64,000 bases of DNA, from contig CAZPKG010000013.1 of NCBI GenBank assembly GCA_964587105.1, positions 1 to 64,000 on the forward strand, given 5' to 3'. The position numbers and the translations under genes were made by a program. Numbering within the stretch: the stretch's first letter is position 1; each line of letters opens with the position of its first letter. The notes beneath the pieces were generated by a model. The model did no database searches, was not told the DNA's origin, and saw only the letters and a program-made list of their open reading frames with translations. The DNA is from JABWCQ01 sp964587105 (GTDB lineage: Bacteria; Electryoneota; RPQS01). Below are positions 23,984 to 34,236 of this stretch, piece after piece.

Positions 23984-26900
23984 ATGACCGTAGTCCGGGG
24001 GTTTCGGAATTGGCGCGGGTGGCGAAAGGTTGCCTGGCTGACATTCGCTGTCGTATTTTGCCTTGCAGCGATAATCGTGTTCTTTCCCAATTCGTTGCTC
24101 AACCAGCGAGTCGCAGCGGGTTTAACAGACTATCTTGTCGACCAGCTTGGCCCGGAAGCGATTTGCGCTGAAGTTGAATTGGGTTGGCGTCACATTTCGA
24201 TTAAAGATGTTCTTTTGCCGTTGGACAAGCATGGAACGATGCTCTCCATCGCGCGAATTGATGCGACGATTGATCCGTTGATTGCAATTTCACAGCCGGG
24301 CGCTTACGAACGGATTATTCGTTCAATTAACGTTGTCGGCCCACATTTGCAACTGCATTTACCTGAGAAGAGCGAACCAAGCGAGCGCAAAGGACTGATC
24401 CCCGCGAGCTTGTTCAACACGCTCACCGAGGTTGACAGCTTGCGAAGTTTCACTTTTGAAGATGGCAAGCTGGATATTCTCCGAAAAGACTCAACGATCA
24501 TCGCATTCAATGATCTCCACGGTGGACTGTCAGGCGTTAGTGGCAAATTCAGCTTGAGCGCGTCAGGCGAGGGGAAGACACCGTTTGAACTTGACGTGCG
24601 TGTTACCGGTGAGATCATCCCTTCCCTTCAACACCTGAGTGTCGCGGCCACTATCACAAGCGATGAAGTAGAAATTGCATTACAGCGCCCACCGATTGAC
24701 AGCGTCGCAATAAATGCGGGCCGCGCGGAGTTGTTAATCAGGCAGGATTCGAGCGAGGTAGTGTTCAGCGGCAACGTTGAACTAAACGAACTCGAATTGC
24801 GCTTACTTGGGCAGTCAGTGTTTGTGCCTGAAGCCCGGCTTGTGTTGGAAAACAACGTTGTGAGTTGGGATTCTTTGGTGATTCGCGCGGCAGGGGTGGA
24901 AGCTCGCTCAAGCGGCAAGATTGGAATTCGGGACTCGCTTAGAATTGAAAGTAATGTTTCGGCGGAGATCGAATTAGGCTCAGCTCTTAGAGCATTCGCG
25001 GTCGCCGACGCTGGCATCGTCGGAAAAGTATTTTTGAGTTCGGAGATTAGCGGGTCGCTTCGAAAGCCGGTCGTAAATGCGACGCTTCGAAGTGACTGTG
25101 TAATCGCTTTAGGTGAAACGGCAAAGTCAATTGCTGTTGATGCCGAATTGCACGACAATAATCTTACAGTTTCCAGTTGTTCTTTGACAACAAGCTACGG
25201 AGAATTGCGGGCACAGGGTGAATTAGAACTTGCTGGTGGAAGTTCGCTTAGCGTGCAAGGCGAATTTCGGCCAGGTGTTCTCCCGAAGCTCTTAGGTCAG
25301 CCGACAGCTATTAAGGTTGCTGAGTTTGCGCTTGAAGGCGACGCCCGAGCGCCGCATTTGCGTTGGTTAGTCCGTGACAGCAGCATGACATTATTGGGCA
25401 ATGGAACAGCGGTGCAGGATAGCGGGGGATGGTCATTAGCTTTCTCAAACCCGGCGGGGAAGAGCGGCACGATTTCTTTTTTGACCAAAGGAGGTCAATG
25501 GGCCGTCTCCGCGAGAAACGCGCACATTCTTGTGCCGATAGCTTTTCCTACAACAACTGCATCGTTGGCCACTGTTCAGAAGTTCGAGTTTGATTTCAAC
25601 GGCGACAAGAATTCTGGCGAGAGTGAACTCACGATATCGAGCGACTCACTTCGTGGCAGTGTAATTGGCCGCATATTGCGACAGCTGAACTTTGACGGGA
25701 GCTATCACCGGGATGCAGACGGCGTGCTTGACCTAAACGGTAGCTGGTATGGACTGTCCGGCGAAAACGAAGAGTTTTTCGGTCAGGGTAATATCAAGTT
25801 GGAGGATAATCTTCTCAGGATTGAAAATCTCTATATTGATGAGGCGGGATCACTGACAGGTGTCGTGCGGATCGATACGCCAAGTGTTGACTTAAGCATG
25901 TCAATCGAAGAGTTGCCGCTTTCGCGTTTGCCATTCATTGCCGGTGTTGCCGACAACTGGAAACTTGCCGGAGTAGTTTCAGGCGAGGTGTCAGCAAACG
26001 GCCCCATTGATTCGCTTCAATGGTATGCGGACATCAGTTTAGTTGACGGCGTTGCCCAAGGTGTTCCGGGATACTGGGGCCTACTTACGGCCGAGGGGCA
26101 CAGTGACCGGATTGAATCACTCTTTGCCTCATTCGGACGCGGAGTCAAGAGCATTTTTGAGGCAAATGGATCGCTCGACATCTCTCAAAACACCATAGAC
26201 ATGCGAGCAGACTTTCCTGCCTCCGATTGCGCTGATTTTATACAAGCTTTGTCGGGTCGTAGCGGAATTCTGTCGGGTGATCTTGACGGCGAAATACTGG
26301 TGTTTGGCAAATTGTCGGCGCCGGACGTGGTGGCCAGTATGCGAGTCGCCCACGGCGAGTTGCTCGGAGAGTTGACAGTCGACAAGTTTTCGGTGGACGC
26401 GACAGTAGGTACTGAAGCAGACGGAAAACGAGTTCTTTCTGTTCCACAGCTTTCATTCTATAAAGAAAATGAATACAGTTTCACGGGGGAACTGACGGCC
26501 GAACCAAGTAGGGGTGGCCCATTTCGTGCGTATTTTGAAGGCAGCGGTGATTTTCTTGATTTGCTGCAGCAAGTTGACGCTGACTTCACTTCTCTTGGAA
26601 GTGACAGCAGGTTGCGAGTCGAAGTAGGCGGCACTTGGGAGGCACCGCAATTTGTCGGCGGTGAACTTACCGTAACAAGCGGGGAGTTCACCTATCCGCC
26701 CGCCGCGCCCGGAACATTGGTGATGAATACCTTGTTACGCTTGAATTCTGAGGGAGTGGTTGACACCGGGCGAATTCAAGTTGATGCAGGGCCAGATCAC
26801 ATTCGGCTTGAGTTTTTAGATCAAGATGATCCGCGTGTTGGCATGCTCACTCCGTTGGTGATTCCAAAACCGCGAATTGAATTGGGCGTACTGTACCTCA

Positions 26901-28138
26901 GTTCTTCCGACAACGGCATTGCTGTACGTCTGCCCGGATTCATGAAACCTGAGTGGTTGGGCCGACTAACGACAGGAGCAAGCGCCTTTGACGGCGTGAC
27001 TATTTCTGCTTTCGGCGATGCGCGCTTGCGAATTGGCGGAGAAGTTTTGATGCGCGACGCGCGGTTCACGTTCCCGTTCTTTTCCTACGGCGGCGGGCGA
27101 ATCAGACCCGTGACCAAGTGGCTTGTGGACAGATTGTATGAAGCAGAGTGGGCTCTTGATATCACAATGGGCAACGGCTCGCACTACGATGTCGAGATAA
27201 CCGGCTTCAAGGATTCAGATTTGTTCGCGCAAATTGGGGACAACGTATTGCTAAGCACGGTTGCCGAATATCTGGATCACATTTCGGTGGATGCGATCGT
27301 TGCTCCCACTGAAACTCCATTGATCATGGAAGGCGCGTTAGTTGATTCTTCATTGCGACTGTACGGAAAACTCAGCGCGAGTTCCGGCAAAGCGGATTAT
27401 CTTGATCAGACGTTTTGGATCGAGAAACTGCAGGCGGAGTTCGATGAGACGGATATTTTTCCCATTATCAGCGGTCGGTCTGCAACCTACGGAGTCGATT
27501 CCGTTGGGCGGACAGTCCCAGTGTATTTGACGATTTACGAGATTGATCCTGAGTCCAATACGCGTTTGCCGTACGGTAGATTTGAAGACGTCACCTATGT
27601 GCTCGAAGCGGACGGCTATCCCGACCAGGAGCAGGTGCTCGGTCTGTTGGGATATGACTTGACGAACTTTTCTCAGGGTAAAGCCGAGCAATTGTTGACG
27701 AGAACGGCAATGACGGCGGCCAAGCGAATTTGGCTCGACCCCATTTCGCGTCGGCTTGAGCGCGCGACTTTTTTTGACGAGATTTCACTTGCCCCCGGCG
27801 GCGGCGTGAGCGCGAGTGTCTTTCGGCAACAGCGTGAGACGGTGTTGCGCGACACCCTGGAATCGTCAGGAGTAGTCAAGTTTCTCAAAGGATCCAATGT
27901 GACGGTCGGCAAGTATTTCACTAAGGACATTTTCGTGACGTACACGGGTGAACTTGCAGAAGCCGCTGGCGAGATTGAAGGTGGGCGATTGGGATTGATT
28001 CACTATTGGAATTTGCAGTACCGGGTGGTGCCACTCAGTCCAGATTTTGTGCTGGACTTCGCAGTGGAATATGACGAGGCGAGCCGCCGACGCGACGAGT
28101 CGGTGGCATTGAAATACTCTTTTGTATTGGAGCCGTAA
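23984..28138 (+). CDS. tamB: Translocation and assembly module TamB-like protein
   Basis: A 1384-residue protein, anchored by one N-terminal span (about residues 18-35, LTFAVVFCLAAIIVFF), otherwise periplasmic and nearly all beta-strand, as in the AsmA/TamB group of inter-membrane lipid-transfer and barrel-assembly proteins. The C-terminal domain (DUF490 type, about 1000-1384) is recognisable from LRIGGEVLMRDARFTFPF, VLEADGYPDQEQVLGLLGY and LFAQIGDNVLLSTVAEYL. It lies 3 bases upstream of bamA; TamB is usually paired with TamA, an Omp85 protein related to BamA, and here the BamA homologue may serve both roles. A phospholipid-transfer role is equally compatible. Confidence 0.88.
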   Translation: MTVVRGFRNWRGWRKVAWLTFAVVFCLAAIIVFFPNSLLNQRVAAGLTDYLVDQLGPEAICAEVELGWRHISIKDVLLPLDKHGTMLSIARIDATIDPLIAISQPGAYERIIRSINVVGPHLQLHLPEKSEPSERKGLIPASLFNTLTEVDSLRSFTFEDGKLDILRKDSTIIAFNDLHGGLSGVSGKFSLSASGEGKTPFELDVRVTGEIIPSLQHLSVAATITSDEVEIALQRPPIDSVAINAGRAELLIRQDSSEVVFSGNVELNELELRLLGQSVFVPEARLVLENNVVSWDSLVIRAAGVEARSSGKIGIRDSLRIESNVSAEIELGSALRAFAVADAGIVGKVFLSSEISGSLRKPVVNATLRSDCVIALGETAKSIAVDAELHDNNLTVSSCSLTTSYGELRAQGELELAGGSSLSVQGEFRPGVLPKLLGQPTAIKVAEFALEGDARAPHLRWLVRDSSMTLLGNGTAVQDSGGWSLAFSNPAGKSGTISFLTKGGQWAVSARNAHILVPIAFPTTTASLATVQKFEFDFNGDKNSGESELTISSDSLRGSVIGRILRQLNFDGSYHRDADGVLDLNGSWYGLSGENEEFFGQGNIKLEDNLLRIENLYIDEAGSLTGVVRIDTPSVDLSMSIEELPLSRLPFIAGVADNWKLAGVVSGEVSANGPIDSLQWYADISLVDGVAQGVPGYWGLLTAEGHSDRIESLFASFGRGVKSIFEANGSLDISQNTIDMRADFPASDCADFIQALSGRSGILSGDLDGEILVFGKLSAPDVVASMRVAHGELLGELTVDKFSVDATVGTEADGKRVLSVPQLSFYKENEYSFTGELTAEPSRGGPFRAYFEGSGDFLDLLQQVDADFTSLGSDSRLRVEVGGTWEAPQFVGGELTVTSGEFTYPPAAPGTLVMNTLLRLNSEGVVDTGRIQVDAGPDHIRLEFLDQDDPRVGMLTPLVIPKPRIELGVLYLSSSDNGIAVRLPGFMKPEWLGRLTTGASAFDGVTISAFGDARLRIGGEVLMRDARFTFPFFSYGGGRIRPVTKWLVDRLYEAEWALDITMGNGSHYDVEITGFKDSDLFAQIGDNVLLSTVAEYLDHISVDAIVAPTETPLIMEGALVDSSLRLYGKLSASSGKADYLDQTFWIEKLQAEFDETDIFPIISGRSATYGVDSVGRTVPVYLTIYEIDPESNTRLPYGRFEDVTYVLEADGYPDQEQVLGLLGYDLTNFSQGKAEQLLTRTAMTAAKRIWLDPISRRLERATFFDEISLAPGGGVSASVFRQQRETVLRDTLESSGVVKFLKGSNVTVGKYFTKDIFVTYTGELAEAAGEIEGGRLGLIHYWNLQYRVVPLSPDFVLDFAVEYDEASRRRDESVALKYSFVLEP

Positions 28139-28141
28139 TTA

Positions 28142-30451
28142 ATGATTCGCAGTTTGCTTGTGTCAATTTGGCTGGCTCTGTTCTTACTGGTAAGCGTTTT
28201 GCCGACACATGCCCAAGATCGCCTGCAAATATTGGGGATTTCAATTGAAGGCAATGAAGCGACCGATGCGGGGCTGATCCGCGCGCATTCAGGTCTTGCG
28301 GTTGGCAAAGATATTTCCGGCGATGACATTCAAAGCGCAATTCGGCAATTGTGGAAGCTGAACTTATTCAGCGATGTTCAAATCGTCGAAGAGCGCAGCA
28401 CGTCTGAAGGCGTCTATCTGCGGATTCAGGTAAGCGAGTTTCGCAGGCTTGACCGTGTTGACGTTCATGGAAATCGCAAACTCAAGGGTGAAGACCTTGA
28501 TAAAGTGCTCGTCCTCTCGACCGGGCAAGTTGTGCGGCCCGCTGATGTTTCACGATTGAAGACATCCCTGACCAAGAAATACGAAGAGATGGGATATTTG
28601 CTCTCGGAAATTCAGATCGAGCAGGATACGCTTGAAAGCAATGGGCGCGTTAGAGTGGACGTCGAGATTCGGGAAGGTGACCGTGTTAAGGTTCGGAAAG
28701 TCGAATTTGAAGGCAACAGCGCCTTCACCGATAAGAAATTGCGGAAAAAGGTCAGAACAACCCGTAAGACGCTATTCCGCTCAGGTGAATACAAGCGTGA
28801 GAAGATTGAAGAAGACAAGAGTTCTCTGATCGCGTATTACCAGAGTCAAGGCTATCGAGACGCCGAAATAGTTGGCGACACGGCGGTATATACTGAGGAT
28901 CGGCGGGGACTCCTATTGACGTTTAAAATCGATGAAGGTCCTGTTTACAAGTACGGCCAATTCAGCTGGAATGGGAATAGGCTATTCACCGAAGATGAAT
29001 TGCGAAAGAAATTCCGTGTTGAAGAAGGCGAGAAATACAACCGCGTGGAATTCGACCGCAGCCTTGCCGACATCGGCTCGATGTATTACGACCGAGGATA
29101 TATTTACGCAGCTGTAAATCCGGTTGAAACCGTTCGCGACAGTCAAGTGGTAGATGTGGCGCTCGAAGTCGCTGAGGGCAGCGAGTTCAAGGTGAATCAG
29201 ATTTTCGTTGCCGGGAATACCAAGACGAAGGAAAAAGTCATTCGCCGCGAACTGGTGTTGTTTCCCGGCGAGACATTTGACGTCTCGAAATTGCGCCGTT
29301 CCATCCGCGAGGTCACGATACTAAACTACTTTGCGAGCGTGGTTCCGGACGTCGTACCTGTAACTGAAAATCTTGTTGATTTGTATATTAATGTAGAAGA
29401 GAAATCAACGGATCAAGCGAATGTCTCGGCCGGCTACAGTCAGCGGGATAATTTTATCGGTTCCATTGGATTTCAGATGAACAACCTGTTGGGCAACGGG
29501 CAGCAATTCGGTTTGGATTGGAGCTTTGGTCAGCAGTATCACTCCTTTTCGGTTAGCTTTACGGAGCCGTGGTTCCGCAATACGCGAACTCTGCTCGGCT
29601 TCAGTTTCTTCGATACGCATCGCGGGCGCGCCAGTCTCTACGGATTCAATGAAGATATTATTGGTGGAACAGTTCGCGTAGGTCGGCGGTTGCGTTGGCC
29701 GGACGACTATTTCCGTCTTGATTACATCTATCGGTTGGATCGCACACGCTACTCCGATTTCACGGATGAGTATGCGGCGGCGGATCCGCGCGGCTTGGTA
29801 GATGGTGAAGCACGCATCTCATCAGGACTGACGCAGATCATTACACGTGACAGCCGAAACGAGGCGGAATTCCCCTCGTTGGGGTCGGTGAATACGCTAA
29901 GAACAGAGTTGACTGGCGGTCCGCTATTCGGCGACGATCAGTTTTTCAAAGTAGAAATCGGCACTCAATGGTACACGTCTCTGATGAAGGATTTGGTGTT
30001 CTTGTCGGAAACAAAAACCGGCGTCGTTGAGCAGTTGTCAGATGATTCACGCGACGTACCGACATTTGACCGGTTTATCATGGGTGATGCGGGACTTACA
30101 GCAGGCGTTCCGTTACGAGGCTATACGGAGCGCGACATTGGGCCGCAAAGTGGTAGTTATCCGATTGGCGGAAAGACGATGTTCAAGCAATCATTCGAAC
30201 TTCGCTACCCAATCGTGCGCAATCCAACGATCTATGTATTGGGATTTGCTGAAGGCGGCAATGTTTGGTCACGCTTTGAAGATACGAATCCTGGCGATTT
30301 GAAACGGTCGGTCGGTATTGGCGCAAGATTGTTTATGCCGTTTATCGGTATGATCGGTTTGGACTACGGCTACGGTATTGACAATTACGATAGTCGCGGA
30401 ATCCGCTCCGGACAGTGGTTACCGCATTTTCAATTTGGTCGAACATTCTAA
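28142..30451 (+). CDS. bamA: Outer membrane protein assembly factor BamA
   Basis: Essential Omp85 protein that folds beta-barrels into the outer membrane. The 769 residues begin with a signal peptide (LLVSIWLALFLLVSVLPTHA). Five POTRA repeats follow to about residue 430 (for example VDVHGNRKLKGEDLDKVL, then VEFEGNSAFTDKKLRKKV, then IFVAGNTKTKEKVIRREL). The 16-strand barrel begins at VSAGYSQRDNFIGSIGFQMN, holds the conserved loop-6 region GYTERDIGP, and ends in the terminal Phe of FQFGRTF. It forms the start of the classic bamA-skp-lpxD-fabZ-lpxA order. Confidence 0.97.
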   Translation: MIRSLLVSIWLALFLLVSVLPTHAQDRLQILGISIEGNEATDAGLIRAHSGLAVGKDISGDDIQSAIRQLWKLNLFSDVQIVEERSTSEGVYLRIQVSEFRRLDRVDVHGNRKLKGEDLDKVLVLSTGQVVRPADVSRLKTSLTKKYEEMGYLLSEIQIEQDTLESNGRVRVDVEIREGDRVKVRKVEFEGNSAFTDKKLRKKVRTTRKTLFRSGEYKREKIEEDKSSLIAYYQSQGYRDAEIVGDTAVYTEDRRGLLLTFKIDEGPVYKYGQFSWNGNRLFTEDELRKKFRVEEGEKYNRVEFDRSLADIGSMYYDRGYIYAAVNPVETVRDSQVVDVALEVAEGSEFKVNQIFVAGNTKTKEKVIRRELVLFPGETFDVSKLRRSIREVTILNYFASVVPDVVPVTENLVDLYINVEEKSTDQANVSAGYSQRDNFIGSIGFQMNNLLGNGQQFGLDWSFGQQYHSFSVSFTEPWFRNTRTLLGFSFFDTHRGRASLYGFNEDIIGGTVRVGRRLRWPDDYFRLDYIYRLDRTRYSDFTDEYAAADPRGLVDGEARISSGLTQIITRDSRNEAEFPSLGSVNTLRTELTGGPLFGDDQFFKVEIGTQWYTSLMKDLVFLSETKTGVVEQLSDDSRDVPTFDRFIMGDAGLTAGVPLRGYTERDIGPQSGSYPIGGKTMFKQSFELRYPIVRNPTIYVLGFAEGGNVWSRFEDTNPGDLKRSVGIGARLFMPFIGMIGLDYGYGIDNYDSRGIRSGQWLPHFQFGRTF

Positions 30452-30472
30452 CTCTCTATATAAGGAACTCTC

Positions 30473-30988
30473 ATGACACGCGTTATCGTGGCGATGATTG
30501 CGGCGTTGATGTTGGCCGCGCCGTTATTGGCCAAGGAACTTAAGATCGGTTACATCGATTCCGAAGCGATTTTGCAGCAGTATCCCGATTATCAAGAAGC
30601 GCAGCGCAAGTTGCAAGAAGAAGAGCAGAAGTATGTGGCCGAGGCGCAAGCCAAAGAACAGATTGTCACAACGATGCTTGAAGAAATTCAACAACAAAGT
30701 TTGATGCTTTCAGCCGAAGCGCGTACGGAACGTGAGCAGAAGTTGATCGACAAACGTCGTGAGCTTGAGCAGTTCCGAGCTGAAACCTGGGGCGAAGGCG
30801 GAAAGCTCTATACGAAAAACATGGAGCTTTCACGTCCAATTCTCGAACGCATCAACCAAGCCATCGAGAAAATCAGCCAGCAAGACGGTTATGATATGGT
30901 GTTCGACGCGGCCGGAGGCAACATCGTGTTCGCCTTACCTCAGCATGACATTACGGAAATCGTCCTTGCCGAACTTAAAAAGGAGTAG
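30473..30988 (+). CDS. skp: OmpH/Skp-family periplasmic chaperone
   Basis: Periplasmic chaperone for outer-membrane proteins on their way to BamA. It is 171 residues with a signal peptide (VIVAMIAALMLAAPLLA). The typical start of the mature chain is KIGYIDSEAILQQYPDYQEA, followed by a long, charged coiled coil (about residues 40-125, rich in Glu, Gln and Lys) and a beta-strand end (YDMVFDAAGGNIVFAL). AAGGAA lies 8 bases before the ATG. Its neighbours bamA and lpxD confirm the assignment. Confidence 0.95.
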   Translation: MTRVIVAMIAALMLAAPLLAKELKIGYIDSEAILQQYPDYQEAQRKLQEEEQKYVAEAQAKEQIVTTMLEEIQQQSLMLSAEARTEREQKLIDKRRELEQFRAETWGEGGKLYTKNMELSRPILERINQAIEKISQQDGYDMVFDAAGGNIVFALPQHDITEIVLAELKKE

Positions 30989-30990
30989 TC

Positions 30991-32037
30991 GTGCCGTCGA
31001 TTACTGCCGCGAAGCTCGCTGAATTGGTAGGCGGAAAACTGGTGGGGGACGGTCAGCGTGTTCTGACCTCTATCGCGCCACTTGATACGGCCGATACAAC
31101 GAGCGTTTCATTCCTCGCAAATGTACGCTACATCCCGTTGCTCGAAGGTTCGGCAGCGGGTGTGGTGTTTCTTACTCTGGGCATGAAGCGCGAGTCCGGC
31201 GACTACATCGAAACTTCCGATTCCTACAGTGCCTTCGTTACTGCGCTTGAATATTTCAATCCGCTTGACGAACACCTTCCGGGTATTCATCCGTCGGCGG
31301 TAATTGCCTCTGACGTGACGCTTGGTGCGGACGTGAGTATTGGACCCAATTGCATCATCGAAAACGGCTGCACGGTGGGCGACCGATCTATCCTCGAAGG
31401 AAATGTTTTCTTAGGATGGAACTCGACGGTCGGCGCAAGATGTCACATTCATCCCAATGTAAGCATTCGTTATGGAACAGTAATTGGTGATAATGTGAAC
31501 ATTCACTGTGGGACTGTAATAGGGTCAGACGGTTTTGGATTTGCACCTGAGCGCGGTAAGTTCCGTAAGATTCCGCAAATCGGAATTGTTGTTATAGAAA
31601 ATGACGTCGAAATTGGAGCGAACACAACGATAGACAGAGCAACGATGGGGGAAACGCGCATTGGTGAAGGAACGAAAATTGACAATCTTGTTCAGATCGC
31701 GCACAATGTAAAGATCGGCATGCATTGCGTGATTGCGGCGCAAGCAGGAATTTCCGGTTCAACACAGTTTGGAGACTATTGCCGAATTGGAGGCCAAGCC
31801 GGGTTCGTTGGTCACATTAAGATTGGCGACGGCGCGGCGTTTGGAGCGCAAAGCGGAATCAGTGCAGACGTTGCCCCCGGTGAGATACTGTCCGGCAGTC
31901 CCGCTCGACCGCATAATTTGTGGAAGAGAATCGAAGCGGCGTTGACTCGCTTACCTGAGTTGTTGCGCCGTGTGAGACGAATTGAAGAGCACCTTGGTTT
32001 GCAGCAGTCAGTGAAGGAGGAGCGTAGTGAGCGATAA
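30991..32037 (+). CDS. lpxD: UDP-3-O-acylglucosamine N-acyltransferase
   Basis: Third step of lipid A synthesis: adds the N-linked acyl chain to UDP-3-O-acyl-glucosamine. The 348-residue protein has the N-terminal uridine-binding domain (about residues 1-100) and a left-handed beta-helix of hexapeptide repeats (about 105-320). GSDGFGFAPERGKFRKIPQI is typical of LpxD and VQIAHNVKIG supplies the catalytic His. A C-terminal helix follows. The start is a GTG at 30991, 3 bases after the skp stop, with the preceding AAGGAG as ribosome site. The 3' end overlaps lpxC-fabZ by 11 bases. Confidence 0.97.
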   Translation: MPSITAAKLAELVGGKLVGDGQRVLTSIAPLDTADTTSVSFLANVRYIPLLEGSAAGVVFLTLGMKRESGDYIETSDSYSAFVTALEYFNPLDEHLPGIHPSAVIASDVTLGADVSIGPNCIIENGCTVGDRSILEGNVFLGWNSTVGARCHIHPNVSIRYGTVIGDNVNIHCGTVIGSDGFGFAPERGKFRKIPQIGIVVIENDVEIGANTTIDRATMGETRIGEGTKIDNLVQIAHNVKIGMHCVIAAQAGISGSTQFGDYCRIGGQAGFVGHIKIGDGAAFGAQSGISADVAPGEILSGSPARPHNLWKRIEAALTRLPELLRRVRRIEEHLGLQQSVKEERSER

Positions 32038-33421
32038 GCAGCGTACCATTGCTGCTGCAATTAGCGTGTCCGGTATCGGTCTTCATACCGGAAAACCCGT
32101 CAGCATGACCTGCAAGCCTGCGCCTGCAGGACATGGAATCGTGTTTGTCCGGACAGATTTGCCTGGCTCGCCGCCAATACCTGCGCTTGCCGATCATGTC
32201 ATCGAAATTGCGCGCGGAACCGTATTGGGAATTGGCAATGCGCGGATTCACACCGTTGAGCATGTGTTGGCCGCGGTTGCCGGCTTGCAAATCGACAATC
32301 TGATCATTGAGTTGACTGATGAAGAGCCGCCTGCGTTGGACGGCAGTGCGTATCCATTTATTGAAGCGATGCGCAAGGCGGAGGTCGTCGAACAAGACGG
32401 CGAGCGAATTTATCTTGAACTCGAGAAGACGCTCACCTATAGAGATGACAAAAACGCAATTGATATAGTCATGGTGCCGTCGTCCGAATTTCGGATAACG
32501 TACATGATTGATTACCCCAACACTTTGTTGGGGACGCAATATACTTCGATGTATTCAATTTCTGAATTCGCCGAAGAGTTCGGCAAAGCGCGCACATTTT
32601 GTTTGCTCTCTGAGATGCAACCTTTGAAAGAGGCCGGATTGATCAAAGGCGGCAGCTTAGAAAACGCGGTTGTGTTTGTCGATCAGGAACTTGATGAATC
32701 GAAGTACTTGGAATTGAAGTCGTCGTTTGGCTTTTCAGGCGAGCTTCGACACAATGGGAAGGTGCTTGGCGACGTCGCGTTACGTTATCCGAACGAACCG
32801 GTGCGGCACAAAGCGCTCGACTTGGTCGGTGATTTGGTCTTGGTTGGAGCGCCTCTCAAGTGCCACGTTCTTGCCGCACGCGCGGGGCATGCCTCACATG
32901 TTGAAGTTGCCAAGATGCTTAGACGAGTACTCGAAGCTCAAAAGGTCGCGCGCAAATTCGGCGGCAAAAGCGGGCAAGGATATGTTTTTGATTCGGAAGC
33001 AATCGAGAAACTGCTTCCGCACAAGTATCCTATGCTGCTGGTTGACAGGATTCTTGAGTTAGTGCCGAATGAGCGAGTGGTTGGAATAAAGAACGTTACG
33101 CGCAACGAACCGTTTTTCAACGGCCACTTTCCCGGGCATCCGGTAATGCCGGGCGTGCTGATTGTTGAAGCGATGGGACAGACGGGCGGCGTATTGCTGC
33201 TCAATTCTGTAGAGAATCCCGAAACGAAGGTCGTCTATTTTACAGGGCTTGAGAACGTGAAATTTCGCAAGCCCGTTACGCCGGGCGACCAAGTTCGGTT
33301 TACAGTGGAAATGCTCCTGTTCCGCAGAGGTATTTGCAAAATGAAGGGGACGGCGCACGTCGGCGAGACGCTTGTTGCCGAAGCAGAAATGACAGCCGCG
33401 GTTATCGACCGCCAAGGATAA
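32027..33421 (+). CDS. lpxC/fabZ: Bifunctional UDP-3-O-acyl-GlcNAc deacetylase / 3-hydroxyacyl-ACP dehydratase (LpxC-FabZ fusion)
   Basis: A 464-residue fusion. Residues 1 to about 310 are LpxC, the zinc deacetylase that commits to lipid A: zinc ligands His75 and His79 (HTVEHVLAAV), and His261 and Asp265 (RHKALDLVGD). Residues from about 320 are FabZ, the dehydratase of fatty-acid elongation: HKYPMLLVDRILEL, then catalytic His367 in FFNGHFPGHPVMPG and Glu381 in LIVEAMGQTGG. The fusion joins two enzymes that compete for the same hydroxyacyl-ACP pool and is a hallmark of Bacteroidetes/Chlorobi-group genomes. The start is a GTG at 32027 inside lpxD, with AGGAG upstream. Confidence 0.98.
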   Translation: MSDKQRTIAAAISVSGIGLHTGKPVSMTCKPAPAGHGIVFVRTDLPGSPPIPALADHVIEIARGTVLGIGNARIHTVEHVLAAVAGLQIDNLIIELTDEEPPALDGSAYPFIEAMRKAEVVEQDGERIYLELEKTLTYRDDKNAIDIVMVPSSEFRITYMIDYPNTLLGTQYTSMYSISEFAEEFGKARTFCLLSEMQPLKEAGLIKGGSLENAVVFVDQELDESKYLELKSSFGFSGELRHNGKVLGDVALRYPNEPVRHKALDLVGDLVLVGAPLKCHVLAARAGHASHVEVAKMLRRVLEAQKVARKFGGKSGQGYVFDSEAIEKLLPHKYPMLLVDRILELVPNERVVGIKNVTRNEPFFNGHFPGHPVMPGVLIVEAMGQTGGVLLLNSVENPETKVVYFTGLENVKFRKPVTPGDQVRFTVEMLLFRRGICKMKGTAHVGETLVAEAEMTAAVIDRQG

Positions 33422-33426
33422 AGCAC

Positions 33427-34236
33427 ATGCCAAAAGTACATCCTAACGCATTAGTATCTCCAAAAGCAAAACTGGCTGAAAATGTTACCGTTGATGCCTT
33501 CGCGGTGATTGATGACGACGTGGAAATCGGAGCGGGAACGTGGATTGGAAGCTCCACGCGACTCTTTTCCGGCGTGCGAATCGGCGAAAACGTGAAGATT
33601 TCGCCGATGGTATCAATCGGCGGCGAGCCGCAGGACAAAAAATTCTCTGGGGAGCCTTCCAACGTTTTTGTCGGTAACGAAACTCAAATTCGAGAATTTG
33701 TGACGATAAATCGCGGGACGTCGGCCACAGGGAAAACAACGGTTGGCGCAAATTGTTTGCTCATGTCGTACGCACATGTCGCGCATGACTGCGTTGTTGG
33801 TGACCAAGTTATTTTGTCGAACGCCGTGCAACTCGCAGGGCACGTTCACGTCGGCGATTACGCGATACTTGGCGGCATGGTTCCGGTACACCAGTTTGTG
33901 CATATCGGACGGCACTGCATGATTGGCGGTGCGTTTCGCGTGCCCAAAGATGTTCCACCCTATGTACTCGCGGCGGGGCATCCATTGACTTTTGCCGGTC
34001 TCAACGTCGTGGGCTTGCGGCGCAGGGGATTTTCGAGCGAACAAATTCGCACGCTTAAGCACATTTATAAAATGCTTTTCGTATCAACGCTCAATGTGAG
34101 TCAGGCGATTGAAGAAATCAAGAAACAATTCGCCGGTGATCCGTACGCAGAAGAGATTTCGCATTTTGTCGGAATATCGCGACGCGGCCTGATGCCGGGC
34201 CGCTCGCGGCTTAGAGAAGAAGAAGAGACGATATGA
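33427..34236 (+). CDS. lpxA: UDP-N-acetylglucosamine O-acyltransferase
   Basis: First step of lipid A synthesis: moves a hydroxyacyl chain from ACP to UDP-GlcNAc. It is 269 residues, almost all a left-handed beta-helix. Hexapeptide repeats begin at VHPNALVSPKAKLAENVTVD; VNRGT-type FVTINRGTSATGKT and the catalytic His in YAHVAHDCVVGD (about residue 124) are present, followed by the helical C-terminus (RTLKHIYKMLFVS). I start at ATG 33427, 5 bases after the lpxC-fabZ stop; a longer frame that runs back into fabZ is not credible. The last 4 bases overlap the next gene. Confidence 0.97.
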   Translation: MPKVHPNALVSPKAKLAENVTVDAFAVIDDDVEIGAGTWIGSSTRLFSGVRIGENVKISPMVSIGGEPQDKKFSGEPSNVFVGNETQIREFVTINRGTSATGKTTVGANCLLMSYAHVAHDCVVGDQVILSNAVQLAGHVHVGDYAILGGMVPVHQFVHIGRHCMIGGAFRVPKDVPPYVLAAGHPLTFAGLNVVGLRRRGFSSEQIRTLKHIYKMLFVSTLNVSQAIEEIKKQFAGDPYAEEISHFVGISRRGLMPGRSRLREEEETI